Assembly: GCA_947044405.1 (NCBI GenBank)
Contig: CAMRHE010000352.1
Location: forward strand, 930,001 to 994,000
Length of the DNA: 64,000 nucleotides
Reading direction: 5' to 3'
Source: Leptodactylus fallax
Taxonomy: Eukaryota > Chordata > Amphibia > Anura > Leptodactylidae
The notes under the pieces are model-generated. The model had not been told where the DNA came from. It searched no databases and saw nothing but the letters and a program-made list of their open reading frames with translations. Positions 47,726 through 59,500 of the stretch are shown here, piece by piece. The translations under genes and the position numbers were made by a program. Position 1 is the first letter of the stretch, and every line of letters begins with the position of its first letter.

Positions 47726-48118
47726 AGGGGTTGTCCAGGAATTACAGGTTTCTGCAAGGAGGCCGGGGAAGGTGAAAAATAAAACCCACACTCACCTGTC
47801 CCTCGTCTTCCCACCCCTGTCCGGTCCAGCGGAGCTTCGGGGCTTGTTCCAGCGGCAGTCCTCGCCACACGTAACCGCTGAGGCCTATCAGCCGCCTCAG
47901 GAGCCTAAGGAAAGGAACCTGGATGTCACGTGTCCTTTCCTTAGGCCGCTGATTGGCCTCAGCAGTTACGTGCGGCGAGGACTTCTGCCAGAACAAGCCC
48001 CCGGGCACCACTGGACCGGACAGCTGTTGGAGACACTGTGGACAGGTGAGTGTGGGTTTTCTTATTTTTCACCTTCCCCAGCCTCCTTGCAGAAAACAGT
48101 AATTCCTGGACAACCTGT
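47726..48118. mobile_element. Foldback MITE with TTAA duplications (Kolobok-like)
   Basis: TTAA at 47722-47725 and 48119-48122. Ends AGGGGTTGTCCAGGAATTAC and GTAATTCCTGGACAACCTGT. The two halves are complementary along nearly their whole length (for example CCTAAGGAAAGGAACC near 47910 against TGTCCTTTCCTTAGG near 47930), so the 393 bp would fold into one long hairpin. TTAA duplications are known from Kolobok and piggyBac families; the assignment is by that alone. Confidence 0.85.
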
Positions 48119-48250
48119 TTAACATCTCAATATACTGAGCATCACGCTATACCAGGGGTAGGCAACCTTTTTTGTTCGGCGTGCCAATTTCGATTAAAAA
48201 AATCAAAGTTGAGGTACTCGGATTGCCGGTCAATAATTGTAAGTCTGACG

Positions 48251-48525
48251 ACCCCTGCACACTGTATTATGTCACATAGCGGCCCCTGCACATGGTATTA
48301 TGTCCCATAGCGGCCCCTGCACACGGTATTATGTCCTATAACAGCCCCTGTACATGGTATTATGCCCCATAGCGGCCCCTGCACATGGTATTATCCTCCA
48401 TAGTGGCCCCTGCACACAGTATTATCCTCCATAGTGGCACCTGCACACAGTATTATCCTCCATAGTGGCCCCTGCACACAGTATTATCCTCTATAGTGGC
48501 CCCTGCACACAGTATTATCCTGCTA
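48251..48525. repeat. Tandem repeat, about 31 bp unit
   Basis: About nine units of CCCCTGCACACAGTATTAT plus CCTCCATAGTGG with variants. Confidence 0.85.
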
Positions 48526-49035
48526 TTGCTATTATTTTAGCATGTAACGGATATAACTAGAGAGGCAGGCGGCGTATTTTACTCTATAAAGGTCAGGTAT
48601 GGACAGGACAGGGACAGTGAAAAAATGTAAACTTTATTGGTGACTTTGTGCATGTGTTGTGTAAGTATTTGGTGCCACAGTTTTGGCGCTGTGACCTGGA
48701 GGATGGTCACAGCGCCAATAAACTTCCTGGTTATGTGATTAGGCTCAGAGGGTTATTACATTATCTCTCTATTTGACAATCAGAGAGCAGAAGTATAGTA
48801 TGCTCTCTGATTGATAGGAGTGGGGATAACATGGACAGAAGTCCATGTTACCCCCCTGGGGTAATCTGCAGCTTATGCACAGACAATGAAGATTTATCAT
48901 TGTCTCTGCAGTCTGCAGCTCCTCCTCCCCCTCCTTCCTTAGCTCTAAGATGCTGCCTGAGGCAGGAGGGGGGGACAATTTTAGAGCCCCATTTCTAAGG
49001 ATCTGTTAGGGCCACAAAGATGCAACTGGATTCAT

Positions 49036-49245
49036 TTTAAGAGAATCTCATCTTTAAAAAGATACCAAGATCGCCATGATAGACCTTACAGATTCAGAGC
49101 GATTCACTGTTAAAACGATGTCGGGAATTGAGATCTGCATTGGGATTTCAATGCCGAACATCGTTTTCACTAGCGAATCGCTCAGGATGTTTAAGGACGA
49201 TCCTGGTGATCTTGGTATCATTTTAAAGATGAGATTCTCAGTGTT
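49036..49245. repeat. 200-bp imperfect hairpin
   Basis: Left arm AGAATCTCATCTTTAAAA (from 49042) pairs with TTTTAAAGATGAGATTCT (to 49239). Inner pairs GATACCAAGATC / GATCTTGGTATC and AAAACGATGTCGG / CCGAACATCGTTTT continue to a centre near 49140. The arms pair over about 100 bp with roughly 20 percent mismatch by eye. It could be a small foldback MITE, and a transcript would resemble a hairpin RNA precursor; expression is unknown. Confidence 0.8.
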
Positions 49246-50120
49246 TCTTTATAGCTTTAACCAATCCTGAGCAATTCACTCAGGTACAGTAGTGAAGCCG
49301 GTAATTACCGGCTTTACTGCTGTACATAGACTGTGCAGAAGCCGAGTGCTGCCGCATCCATCTTCACCCGGCGCTAATGAAATTTTAAGGAAGCCGGATG
49401 GAAAAACGCTGCAGGTAACGTTTTTCCATCCGGCTGAGGCACAGATCCGGCGCCAGAACTGATGCCTCTTGTGCCAGAACCGATCCCATAGAAAACTTTG
49501 GGATCCATGCTGGCATCAGTTTCCCTCCGGCTTGTGAGCACAACACTGGAGGGAAACTGATAGCTGCGCCGGACATATGTGAACGCACTGTTACTCACTT
49601 TCTCCTGCGCTCCGCAGCCGCTGTGTGGGCACTTCTCCCTGACGTCAGCGACCGCTGATTCGGTCTCAGAGGTCACGTCGCATCATTATGCGTAATGACG
49701 TCGGACGTGACCCCTGAGGCCCTGTCAGCAGTCTCTTACGTCAGGCAGAAGCCCGAAGAGCGCACAGCGGCTGCAGATCCAGGGAAGGTGAGTTAACATT
49801 GTTTTTTTTGTTTGATCACCTCCCCGGGGGCTCCGCTTATTATACTCGGGGGTCTGAAGAGACCCCACAGTATAATAATAGCAGTTTAGTTTCGGCCGTG
49901 TTTGGTCTGATCGAAACTGCTGGGTGAGGACTCCTCTGCCGTGCCAGGGAAATAAGTCTCGCGTGTCACTCTCGGCACGCGTGCCAAGGGTTGCCGTCCC
50001 CTGCTCTATACAATACAATTCTAGTATGTATAATGGTACACATGTACAGAAGAAAATATAAATAGATAGACAATAATATGTTGTATATACCTACATATAT
50101 ACCATATATTTACACACATA

Positions 50121-51769
50121 CAGTCATATGAAAAGATTTGGGCACCCCTATTAATCTTAATCATTTTTAGTTCTAAATATTTGGGTGTTTGCAACAGCCA
50201 TTTCAATTTGATATATCTAATAACTGATGGATACAGTAATATTTCAGGATTGAAATGAGGTTTATTGTACTAACAGAAAATGTGCAATATGCATTAAACC
50301 AAAATTTGACCGGTGCAAAAGTATGGGCACCTCAACAGAAAAGTGACATTAATATTTAGTAGATCCTCCTTTTGCAAAAATAACAGCCTCTAGTCGCTTC
50401 CTGTAGCTTTTAATCAGTTCCTGGATCCTGGATGAAGGTATTTTTGACCATTCCTCTTTACAAAACAATTCCAGTTCAGTTAAGTTTGATGGTCGCCGAG
50501 CATGGACAGCCCGCTTCAAATTATCCCACAGATGTTCAATGATATTCAGGTCTGGGGACTGGGATGGCCATTCCAGAACATTGTAATTGTTCCTCTGCAT
50601 GAATGCCTGAGTAGATTTGGAGCTGTGTTTTGGATCATTGTCTTGCTGAAATATCCATCCCCGGCGTAACTTCAAATTCGTCACTGATTCTTGTACATTA
50701 TTCTCAAGAATCTGCTGATACTGAGTTGAATCCATGCGACCCTCAACTTTAACAAGATTCCCGGTGCCGGCATTGGCCACACAGCCCCAAAGCATGATGG
50801 AACCTCCACCAAATTTTACAGTGGGTAGCAAGTGTTTTTCTTGGAATGCTGTGTTTTTTTGACGCCATGCATAACGCCTTTTTGTATGACCAAACAACTC
50901 AATCTTTGTTTCATCAGTCCACAGGACCTTCTTCCAAAATGAAGCTGGCTTGTCCAAATGTGCTTTTGCATACCTCAGGCGATTCTGTTTGTGGCGTGCT
51001 TTCAGAAACGGCTTCTTTCGCATCACTCTCCCTTACAGCTTCTCCTTGTGCAAAGTGTGCTGTATTGTTGACCGATGCACAGTGACACCATCTGCAGCAA
51101 GATGATGCTGCAGCTCTTTGGAGGTGGTCTGTGGATTGTCCTTGACTGTTCTCACCATTCTTCTTCTCTGCCTTTCTGATATTTTTCTTGGCCTGCCCCT
51201 TCTGGGTTTAACAAGAACTGTCCCTGTGGTCTTCCATTTCCTTACTATGTTCCTCACAGTGGAAACTGACAGGTTAAATCTCTGAGACAACTTTTTGTAT
51301 CCTTCCCCTGAACAACTATGTTGAACAATCTTTGTTTTCAGATCATTTGAGAGTAGTTTTGAGGAGCCCATGATGCCACTCTTCAGAGGAGATTCAAATA
51401 GGAGAACAACTTGCAATTGGCCACCTTAAATACCTTTTCTCATGATTGGATACACCTGGCTATGAAGTTCAAAGCTCAGTGAGGTTACAAAACCAATTTT
51501 GTGCTTCAGTAAGTCAGTAAAAAGTAGTTAGGAGTATTCAAATCAATAAAATGATAAGGGTACCCAAATTTTTGCACAGGTCAAATTTTGGTTTAATGCA
51601 TATTGCACATTTTCTGTTAGTACAATAAACCTCATTTCAATCCTGAAATATTACTGTGTCCATCAGTTATTAGATATATCAAATTGAAATGGCTGTTGCA
51701 AACACCCAAATATTTAGAACTAAAAATGATTAAGATTAATAGGGGTGCCCAAACTTTTTCATATGACTG
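50121..51769 (-). mobile_element. Tc1-like transposon copy E
   Basis: TA at 50119-50120 and 51770-51771; ends CAGTCATATGAAAAGATTTG and AAACTTTTTCATATGACTG. Inverted repeats of about 200 bp with inner GGGCACC/GGTACCC-type repeats. 1649 bp, full length. A different family from copies A-D, F and G. Confidence 0.95.
50349..51374 (-). pseudogene. Tc1 transposase, copy E, single nonsense codon
   Basis: Both halves (51033-51416 and 50349-51026) are in the same frame, separated by one TAA (51033-51035) after HKEKL, where related copies have a Tyr in an LYGR motif. The start is best at the MGSSKLL methionine (51372-51374). Present: helix-turn-helix, RGRPRK linker, [14 protein letters not shown] and SPDLNIIEHLW (34 residues between D and E), C-terminal TKY. 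About 340 residues in total, so one substitution accounts for the loss of the full frame. The N-terminal 114 residues alone would be a DNA-binding fragment. Confidence 0.92.
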
Positions 51770-52236
51770 TACATTCATATACAATATACACACATACCTG
51801 TCTACAATCATACAGTACTCACACAGTAGCTAACACACATAATGTAAAATATACACATATATACATATTATATACATATTAAATATACATAGTTTACACA
51901 AAACACACACTTACATTTGGCTGAATTGCTGGGTGCACTGGAAATGGAGGAAGCTCATGTGCAGCTCTGTCTGGCAGTAGTGAAAGCATCGCAGCAGACT
52001 CCCCCCTGCACACTACCATGTGCTGGATGCCTAACTGCATGGGGGGAGGGGGGGAAGCTAGTAGCTGTTTCTAAGTGCCGGCAAACTGTAGAAGCAGCGA
52101 CCAGCAGAATCTGCATCTGCCAATACTTTCATCTACTGCCGATTAAGAGTCCTAATAGTAGGGAAAGTATGGGTCCCCTATGGGTGTTGGGGCCCTGGGC
52201 AATTGCCCAGTTTGCCCCCCCCTAACGCCGGCCCTG

Positions 52237-52576
52237 CCCCCATAGCACCCATATGCGCATTGATTTCTTTGGGAACTCCCCTGCCCTCCGACTACTGATT
52301 GACACTGTCATTGGCCCTCTTTCTTGGTCTGACCATGCCCTGGTGGTTGTGACTCTGTCCCCTAATCCCCTGACTACACGACACTGTCACTGTCGCCTTA
52401 ATGAGTTACTATTGAAGTCCCCGACCTCACTCCCTACCCTACGCACTCACTTGGGTGATTATTTTCGTGATAATCTGGGCTCTGTCGATTCCCCTGGGAT
52501 TCTTTGGGAAGCCCATAAGGCTGTTATGCGGGGCCACTGCATCGCGTTGGCCTATAAATTTAAAAAGGCGTGTTAG
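52237..52576 (+). pseudogene. LINE copy 1 endonuclease C-terminal part
   Basis: RIDFFGNSPALRLL followed by SWSDHALVVVTL (the SDH motif of AP-type endonuclease) and a NLGSVDS..LWEAHKAVMRG linker, all matching copy 2. A premature stop follows at 52574. Confidence 0.85.
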
Positions 52577-53156
52577 TAGCATATCACGGTTAAAGCCAAT
52601 TGCTGTGATATGGTTGTGTTAGTAAGATACGATAGTGAAAAATAGTCCTGGGTGAGAAAGTATGCTGGTAGGACATTATAACATACGTTAATCACCTAAT
52701 AGAGGATATTTTAGTAAACACTAATCGTTTTGACAAATTAATTCTAGCTTAAAAGTGTTGGCTATTATAACACTGTGGACGCTAGGCAGTGATTTTTTAA
52801 GCTGAAGGAACCTTATGCTCTAGCAGTCCAATCTTTGCTCCTGTAATATATATGGGGTGGAAAGGGTTATCTAGATAGGTTTATATTGTGTTATTTATAC
52901 CTATCAGGAGTGAGATATTATGAAGCTTTAATATGGACCCCTAACAATTAGGTTTGGTTTCATAGTGGAACAATTCCTTTCCATCCTAGCCTTTTTATTA
53001 TTTATGTTGTAGTTTAGCCCAGTTTAGTGTTTTAATGAATATTTAATAAAGGTAATATTTTAATGCGTCCAGATATTAGAGGGTGACTCTCCTAGTTTAA
53101 AAATAAGTTTTGATTGGCACGCAATATCTTGTTGTAATTTTCTAGTTTGAACGATC
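52577..53156. other. Unclassified A+T-rich segment within the LINE
   Basis: About 580 bp with no coding sequence, standing where about 1.5 kb of LINE endonuclease/reverse-transcriptase sequence is missing. Its right part resembles 39115-39180. It may be a separate element joined by deletion; no target duplication was found. Confidence 0.4.
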
Positions 53157-54790
53157 CCTAACCTCTTGCGTTTGCTTGAGGTCTATAGCGATTTCTCTGG
53201 GTATAAGGTAAACCCCTCGAAAACTGAGGTGCTCCCCCTTAATATTCCGCAGGATCTCCTCACCCTTCTTCGGAGTAACTTTGATTTCCAATGGCGAACC
53301 TCCTCTATTTGCAACTTGGGGATCCAGATATCCCCCTCTTATTCGACCCTCTATTCAGTGAACTATCCACATCTTTTCCGTGATCTGAGAGCCCTCTTAG
53401 ATAAGTGGCAACCCTTGTCTATATCCCTCTTAGGGAGAATTGCTGCGGTCAAGATGTCCCTCTTCCCGAAGTTGCTCTACTATTTTGAGACACTCCCGTT
53501 AGCGGTCCCCCATGCGGATCTTCGGACCCTGCAGAAGGCGATTTTTCAGTTTATATGGCAAGGTAAAAGACACCGTATACCTTGCTCAGTCATGCTGACG
53601 GCGAGGGGGTGTGGGAGACTGGCTGTTCCGCACCTATTGCAGTACTATTGGGCAGTGCAGCTACACTGCATCCCATTTTGGGCAGCTGTGTCGGCGTACA
53701 CTAAATGGGTTGAAATCGAGAAGCTCTGGCTTGCACCCATGCATCCTAACGCACTAATGTGGGTTGGCTCCCCCCTGCCCCCCTCTACTCTACTCTGTTG
53801 TACCCATTCGCTTTACTGGTGTCTTCGCACTCCTCAATGGTATCCATCCAGTTTAATCCTCTCCTGCCAGATAGTCTGTCCTCTGCTATGGTCAGGGTGT
53901 AGTCCACATTCGGCCTTTTCCAGATTGCTGATATGGTAGACTCCGTGACACTGGAGCTCAGGTCCTTTGATTATCTCACGACTACCATGAATCAATCCCT
54001 CCACTGAATGGCTTCACTACTCCCAGGTGGTCCATTTTGTTCGCTCACTCCATGGGTACCTTAAAGTTACTCTTCCCACTGCCTTTGAGAAGATTTGTCA
54101 GGCGGGTATGTCTACTAGAAGACTCATTTCCTCTATTTATCAGCTTCTGTCCTCCCATACTGGGGATTCCCCCCTGTGCCATCGATATACTGTATGTCTA
54201 AATGGGAGGAGGCAGTGGGTAGATCTATGTCTCCGGGACAGTGGCAAATTGTATCGTCTTGTGCCCAGAAGTCCTCTCAATGTTTTTGAGAAACCCATTA
54301 TAAGGTGTAGGTGCACTGGTATCATACCCCTGCTCTCCTTCATGCTTTGAACCCTGCGATTCCCCCAGGGTGTTGGCGCTGCCAAAATGCGGTAGGTACC
54401 CTTTACCACATTTTTTGGACGTGTCCTCTTATTCTGGACTTCTGGAGGGAGGTTAAGGCTCTGACAGTTGCACTTTTTATTCAGGGGGTCTCCCTTGATC
54501 CCCTTGTTTACCTCGCTGTGCAAAGGTATAGGAAAAGCCTGGATGCCCTCCTACCCAGGCGTCTAGGAGGGCATCCAGGCTTTTCCTATACCTTTGCACA
54601 GCGGCTAAGACTCTCATAGCTAAAAATTGGAAGAGTGCAGCCCCCCTACTGGTCCTGAATTACTAGCCAGGATGAAGGATGTGCATAGCCTTGAGTATCT
54701 GAGTCTTAATAATACCATTGATGCCTTCCAGTCTATTTGGGCCCCCTGGGACACTTACTGCATCCTGCAGGGCTTCTGATCTTGAACCTC
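53157..54790 (+). pseudogene. LINE copy 1 ORF2 C-terminal part
   Basis: 53166-53939 matches copy 2 from SGYKVNPSKTE (after the FADD catalytic box, which is missing) through KWQPLSISLLGRIAAVKMS and IFQFIWQGKRHRIP. It then shifts frames to 54311-54619 with a CWRCQNAVGTLYHIFWTCP segment, the C-terminal Cys motif of L1/Tx1 ORF2. It cannot encode an active enzyme. A 39-bp inverted duplication at 54514-54603 lies inside. Confidence 0.85.
54514..54603. repeat. Perfect 39-bp inverted duplication with 12-nt loop
   Basis: Arms 54514-54552 and 54565-54603 are exact complements around ACCCAGGCGTCT. LINE copy 2 has only the right-arm equivalent (HLCTAAKTLIA region), so the left arm is an extra inverted copy. 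Confidence 0.95.
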
Positions 54791-55065
54791 CCTCCCCAAT
54801 TTCCTCCTCCTCTTTTTCTCCCCTGTTCTTTTCCTTTGTCTTTTGTCTCATGTTTGTCTCCCCCCCCCCCCCTACACTCTCTTTTTGATTATTTTTTTTT
54901 CTTTCCCTTTTTTCTCTCGCTTTGGTTGGCCCTTGGGCTTTGATTATGTGATTGCATTTCACTCTGTTTGGGGTTGTGGGTATCTGCCCCTCCCCTCCTA
55001 TTTCGGTTTCTGGATTTTGTATTGAAAATATCTTTAATAAAAGTTACAGTTGAGAAAAAACAACC

Positions 55066-55268
55066 CTACACTGATATTGTCTGACTGAGAGAACAATAAT
55101 GAGAGACAAAAGAGTTGTCTGCTCTTCTAACCATGACATGACCAAGTGAAAAAGCATATCTGACAGGAAAAGTTCAATTGAATTCCCAGAAAAGTTTTTG
55201 ACAAAAAAAATTTGTTGTGGAAGATTTTTAGCAATTATTTTCCATCCCAAAGATTTCAAGAGGACTTA
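55066..55268. other. Non-coding interval
   Basis: A+T-rich flank after the LINE 3' end; nothing recognised. Confidence 0.4.
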
Positions 55269-55639
55269 CAGGTGCATCTGAATAAATTAGAATATCTTTG
55301 AAATGTTTATTTATTTCAGTAATGAAATTAAAAAAAGTGACCTCCTATATTTTCGAGATTATTTACACACAGAGTGTTCTATTTCAAGTGTTTTATTTCT
55401 GTAAATGTTGATTATGGATTACAGGTAATGAAAACCAAAATCTAAGAAAATTTGAATATTGTAAAAAATGTTCAGTACTGTAAATTCAGTGTGTCACCTG
55501 CCAAGGTTTCCTAAGCCTTTAAATGATCCCTCAGTCTGGTTCAGTAGGATATACAATCATGGAAGACTGCTGATTATGAATTGAATTACTGAAATTAATG
55601 AACATTTCAAAAATATTCTAATTTATTGAGATGCACCTG
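55269..55639. mobile_element. Tc1/mariner-type MITE, 371 bp
   Basis: TA at 55267-55268 and 55640-55641; ends CAGGTGCATCTGAATAAATT and AATTTATTGAGATGCACCTG. The inverted repeats continue over about 60 bp (TTAGAATAT, GAAATGTT and TTTCAGTAAT on both sides). No transposase; a non-autonomous internal-deletion derivative. Confidence 0.9.
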
Positions 55640-55780
55640 TATGCAACCATTGGGGAGAGGAAAAGATTTCCAATAAGTCATCCAGATAAGGTACTATCAG
55701 AATCTCCTTTTGTCACATTTAAGCTGCAACTTCTGCAATAATTTCTGTGAAGAAAAGGTCAATATTGACCATGTGACTAA

Positions 55781-55965
55781 GTGATGGGGCCAGAAAACCA
55801 TGAGAAACACTGTAGCCTTGCAGCCCTGGAGTCTTAGGTTCAAATTCAGTCAAGGACAACATCTGCAGACAGTTTGTATGTTCTCCCTGTATTTGCGTGG
55901 ATTTCCTCCGCGTACTCTGTTTTCCTCTCACACGCCAAAGACAAACTGATAAGCAAAATAAATTA
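55781..55965 (+). mobile_element. tRNA-derived SINE, decayed
   Basis: CACTGTAGCCTTGCAGCCC, TTAGGTTCAAATTCAG (B-box region), CAACATCTGCAGACAG and TTTGTATGTTCTCCCTG follow the order of the SINE at 28901-29142, which is on the other strand. More substitutions, tail not clear. Confidence 0.7.
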
Positions 55966-56207
55966 CGTATAAACATGTGAGCTGGCAAGTCTGCTATGGA
56001 AGCAACTGCACAGGTAGCACTACATGCAGCAGGTGATGTCATCACTTTGCATCTTGAATATTATAAAAGTTAACTTCTTACCTTCGCAGACATTTTTTGA
56101 TTTTCATTTTTGACTCCCCGTCTTCCAAATCCCATAACTTTTTTATTTTTCTGTTCACAGAGGGATATGAGGGCTTGATGTTTGCGGAACAAATTTGACT
56201 TTGTAAG

Positions 56208-56330
56208 GCTAGGCTCAAATCTGTGTTGGAGACTCTGCCACAGATTCTGCCTAAAATTGGCGGAGAGAAAAGTCCTGCTAGGAAAACCCAGCAGACTCCA
56301 TTACAGTCTATGGAATCCATGGGTGTCCGC
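56208..56330. repeat. MITE-like repeat interrupted by LINE copy 2
   Basis: AGGCTCAAATCTGTGTTGG and GAGAGAAAAGTCCTGC resemble the repeat at 30329-30546. It ends exactly where the LINE target duplication begins (56331) and probably continued at 62590. Confidence 0.5.
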
Positions 56331-56587
56331 AGGTAACCGCTTTTTTTTATATAACTGTAATTTTATTGAAAAATTTTTCATTAACAAGGAATAAAGAAAA
56401 AAACAAAAAAACAATAATAATCAAACAAACAGGAAGCATTGAGGTAAATAGAGGCTATCTGCCTCCTCCCCCTTAAGCAATATGCATTTAAATTAAGCAG
56501 TGAACAAGGGAGGGGGGAATGGAGGGGTTAAGAAGACAAGGGTAGGACCAAAGGGAAGGGGGGGGGAGGGAAGGAGAGGACTAGAGA

Positions 56588-59500
56588 TCAGAGACCCTGT
56601 GATGTACAATACATGTCCCAGGGTGCCCAAATAGCCCCAAAGGCTTCCCGTGAATTATGTAGGCCAGCAGTCAGGTATTCAAGACTCCTCACATCCTTCA
56701 TTCTAGCCACAAGCTCAAGACTAGATGGGGGACTCACCTTCTTCCAGTTTCTAGCTATGAGAGTTTTAGCTGCAGTACAAAGATGCAAGAAAAGCCTGGA
56801 TGACTTATTGCTCAGGTGTCTGGGGGGAAGGTTCAGGAGATAAAGAAGAGGGTCAAGAGGAACCTCTTGCAAAAAGAGAGCAGTCGTCAGAGTCCTGACC
56901 TCCCTCCAAAAACCGAGGATGAGAGGGCACGTCCAAAAGATATGGTGCAGGGTACCCACCGCAGCTCCACAGCGCCAGCACCATGGGGGAACTAATGGGT
57001 TTAAAGTATGAAGGAGAGCCGGAGTATGATACCAATGCATCAACAGCTTATACTGCGTTTCCCTAAACGTAATGCACTGAGATGATTTCTGGGCCTGAGA
57101 CCATACAATCCGCCACTGTTCCTGGGAGATGGGTTTACCCACCGCCTCCTCCCATTTAAGCATATAGCGATGATTAACAGGAGAGCCTGTAGTTTGTGAG
57201 TTAAGAAGTTGGTAAATAGAGGATATAAAGCCCCTAGTGGACGTGCCTGCATGGCAAATCTTTTCAAAAGCGGTGGGGAGTGACACCTTAAGAGACCCAT
57301 GGAGGGAGCGGACAAAGTGAACCACCTGCAAGTAATGGAACCATTCAGTACTTGGCAGGTTTTGATTAGCTGTAAGATAAGCAAAGGACCTGAGTTCCAA
57401 GGTTCCAGGGTCAACCATGTCAGCAATCCGGTAAAGGCCAGCTTCAGACCACACTTTAGTCATGGCAGAAGTCAGGCTCTCTGGGAGAAGGGGGTTGTAT
57501 AGTATGGAGACCATAGATGAGCGCGGGGACATCAGGGAGAATCTAGCACAACAGGTAGACCAGATAGATCTAGTAAACCGAATGGGGCCCAACAGGTACG
57601 AGGCAGGGGGGGGGGGGGGGAGCTGACCCACAGAAGCGCGTTAGGATGCATGGGTGCCAGCCATAGCTTCTCTATCTGCACCCATCTGGTGTATGCTGGC
57701 ATAGCCGCCCAGAATGGGATATGGCGTAAGTGGGCCGCCCAGTAATAATGTAACAGATGTGGGACAGCCATACCCCCAGACCCCCTATCCGCCAGCATAA
57801 CAGATCTAGGTATTCGGTGTCGTTTTGCTTTCCAGATAAACTGGAAGATAGCTTTCTGTAGGTTCCGTAATTCTCCCTGAGGTATCGCGACTGGGAGCGT
57901 CTCGAAAAAATACAGTAGCTTCGGGAGGAGAGTCATCTTGACCGCAGCAATTCTCCCCAAAAGGAAGATAGGCAAGGGTTGCCATTTGTCCAATAGGGCT
58001 CTTAGCTCACAAAACAACCGCGGGTAGTTTGCCGAGTAGAGGGTCGCATAGGAGGTGGATATACAGTATGGACTCCCAGGTAGCGGATAGAGGACTCCCG
58101 CCACTGGAAATCGTAATTACTGCGGAGGAGAAGGAGAAGGTCCCGTGGGATGTTAAGTGGGAGTGCCTCAGTCTTCGCGGGGTTCACCTTATACCCTGAG
58201 AGATCACCATAGGTCTCTAGCGAGCGCAGCAAGTTTGGAAGGGTAGTATGAGGGGAGGTGAGAGTGAGGAGTACATCGTCCGCAAAGAGAGATATCTTAA
58301 ATTCCTTATCTTGGACCATGATGCCCTTGATATTAGGGTCTCGCCTAATCTTGGCCGCTAGCGGTTCAATGCAGAGGGCAAGTATGATGGGTGACAGGGG
58401 GCAACCCTGCCTAGTGCCATTTCGAATAGGGAAGAAGGGCGAAGATGCATGGGGAAGCTTAATTGCTGCTGAGGGTAAGGAGTAAAGGGCCTGGATAGCT
58501 GTGAGAAACGGTCCCGTAAGCCCGAACGCCTTAAGCGTAGTATGCATAAACGACCAATTTATGCGGTCAAAAGCCTTTTCAGCGTCCAGGCTCAAGAGAA
58601 GGGCCGGGGGTAGAATAATGATTGGCCACCTCCACCAAATCCACAGTCCTCCTGGTGTTGTCACCACCCTGACGACAGGGGATGAATCCCACCTGGTCCT
58701 TATGGACAAGCAGAGGGAGCCAAGCATTCAGTCTATTGGCTAAGAGTTTGGTGAAAAGTTTCAGGTCCGTGTTCAGCAAAGCAATCGGTCGGTAGTTAGC
58801 ACAATCCTGCAAGTCCTTACCCGGTTTAGGGACCAATGTGAGTAGTGAAGAGAGCATAGTCGGGGGTATAGGGGAACCTGAAAGGAAGGAATTGAAGAGG
58901 GACAATAGATGAGCAGAGAGTTCACCCTGGAAAACCTTATAATAATTGTAAGTGAACCCATCTGGGCCTGGGGCTTTCCCATTTGGGAGGTCCCTCAGGA
59001 CCCCTTCTAGTTCCTCCCTGGTGATGGGGGTGTTCAGGGAGGTTAGGGCCTCAGGAGGAAGGCGTGGGAGACAACAATCCTTTAAATAGTCTTCCAGTAG
59101 TGTTGAGTCATCCCCAGGGAGTAGTGCTCGTGGGGGGGGGTAAGTCATACAGCTTAGAGTAGTAAGAGTGGAACGCCAGCGCCACAGCATCAGGGTGATG
59201 TTGAAGAGTACCCGCGGGGTCACGGACAGAGTGTGGTGTGGAAGAGGCCCGATGATCCCTGAGGGTTCCTGCCAGGAGGGTATGAGATTTATTACCTCGT
59301 TCAAAAAACCGCTGACGGGTATAAAGGAGAAGTCGTTCCACATGGCGGGTCTCCAAATCACGGAGGTCCGCCCGGGCCAGGACCAAACGGCGAAGAACCC
59401 CCAGGGATGGATGCGCTGCCAAAGTCATCGTAAGGGACCGAATACGGGCTTGGAGGAGCTGTTCCTGGGCCTGTCTGTCCCTTTTAAGCCTAGAAGCCAA

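Larger units (their letters stand above)
48153..50003. mobile_element. hAT-like element nested in the large hAT
   Basis: Ends CAGGGGTAGGCAACC and GGTTGCCGTCCCCTG (13 of 15 bases inverted-identical). Flanking 8-mers CGCTATAC (48145-48152) and CTCTATAC (50004-50011) differ at one base. 1851 bp, no transposase; it contains a tandem repeat and a 200-bp hairpin. Confidence 0.8.
45615..52236. mobile_element. Large hAT-like composite element, 6.6 kb
   Basis: Ends CAGGGCCGGTTTTAGAC and TAACGCCGGCCCTG, flanked by a perfect 8-bp duplication CCCCCATA (45607-45614 and 52237-52244). It interrupts the LINE endonuclease, which continues directly on the other side. About 2 kb is its own sequence; the rest consists of a 40-bp satellite, a foldback MITE, a second hAT and Tc1 copy E. 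No transposase of its own. Confidence 0.92.

Noticed and set aside
54663..55025. Frames in the LINE 3' region
   Set aside because: Pyrimidine-rich 3' UTR; the frames are compositional.
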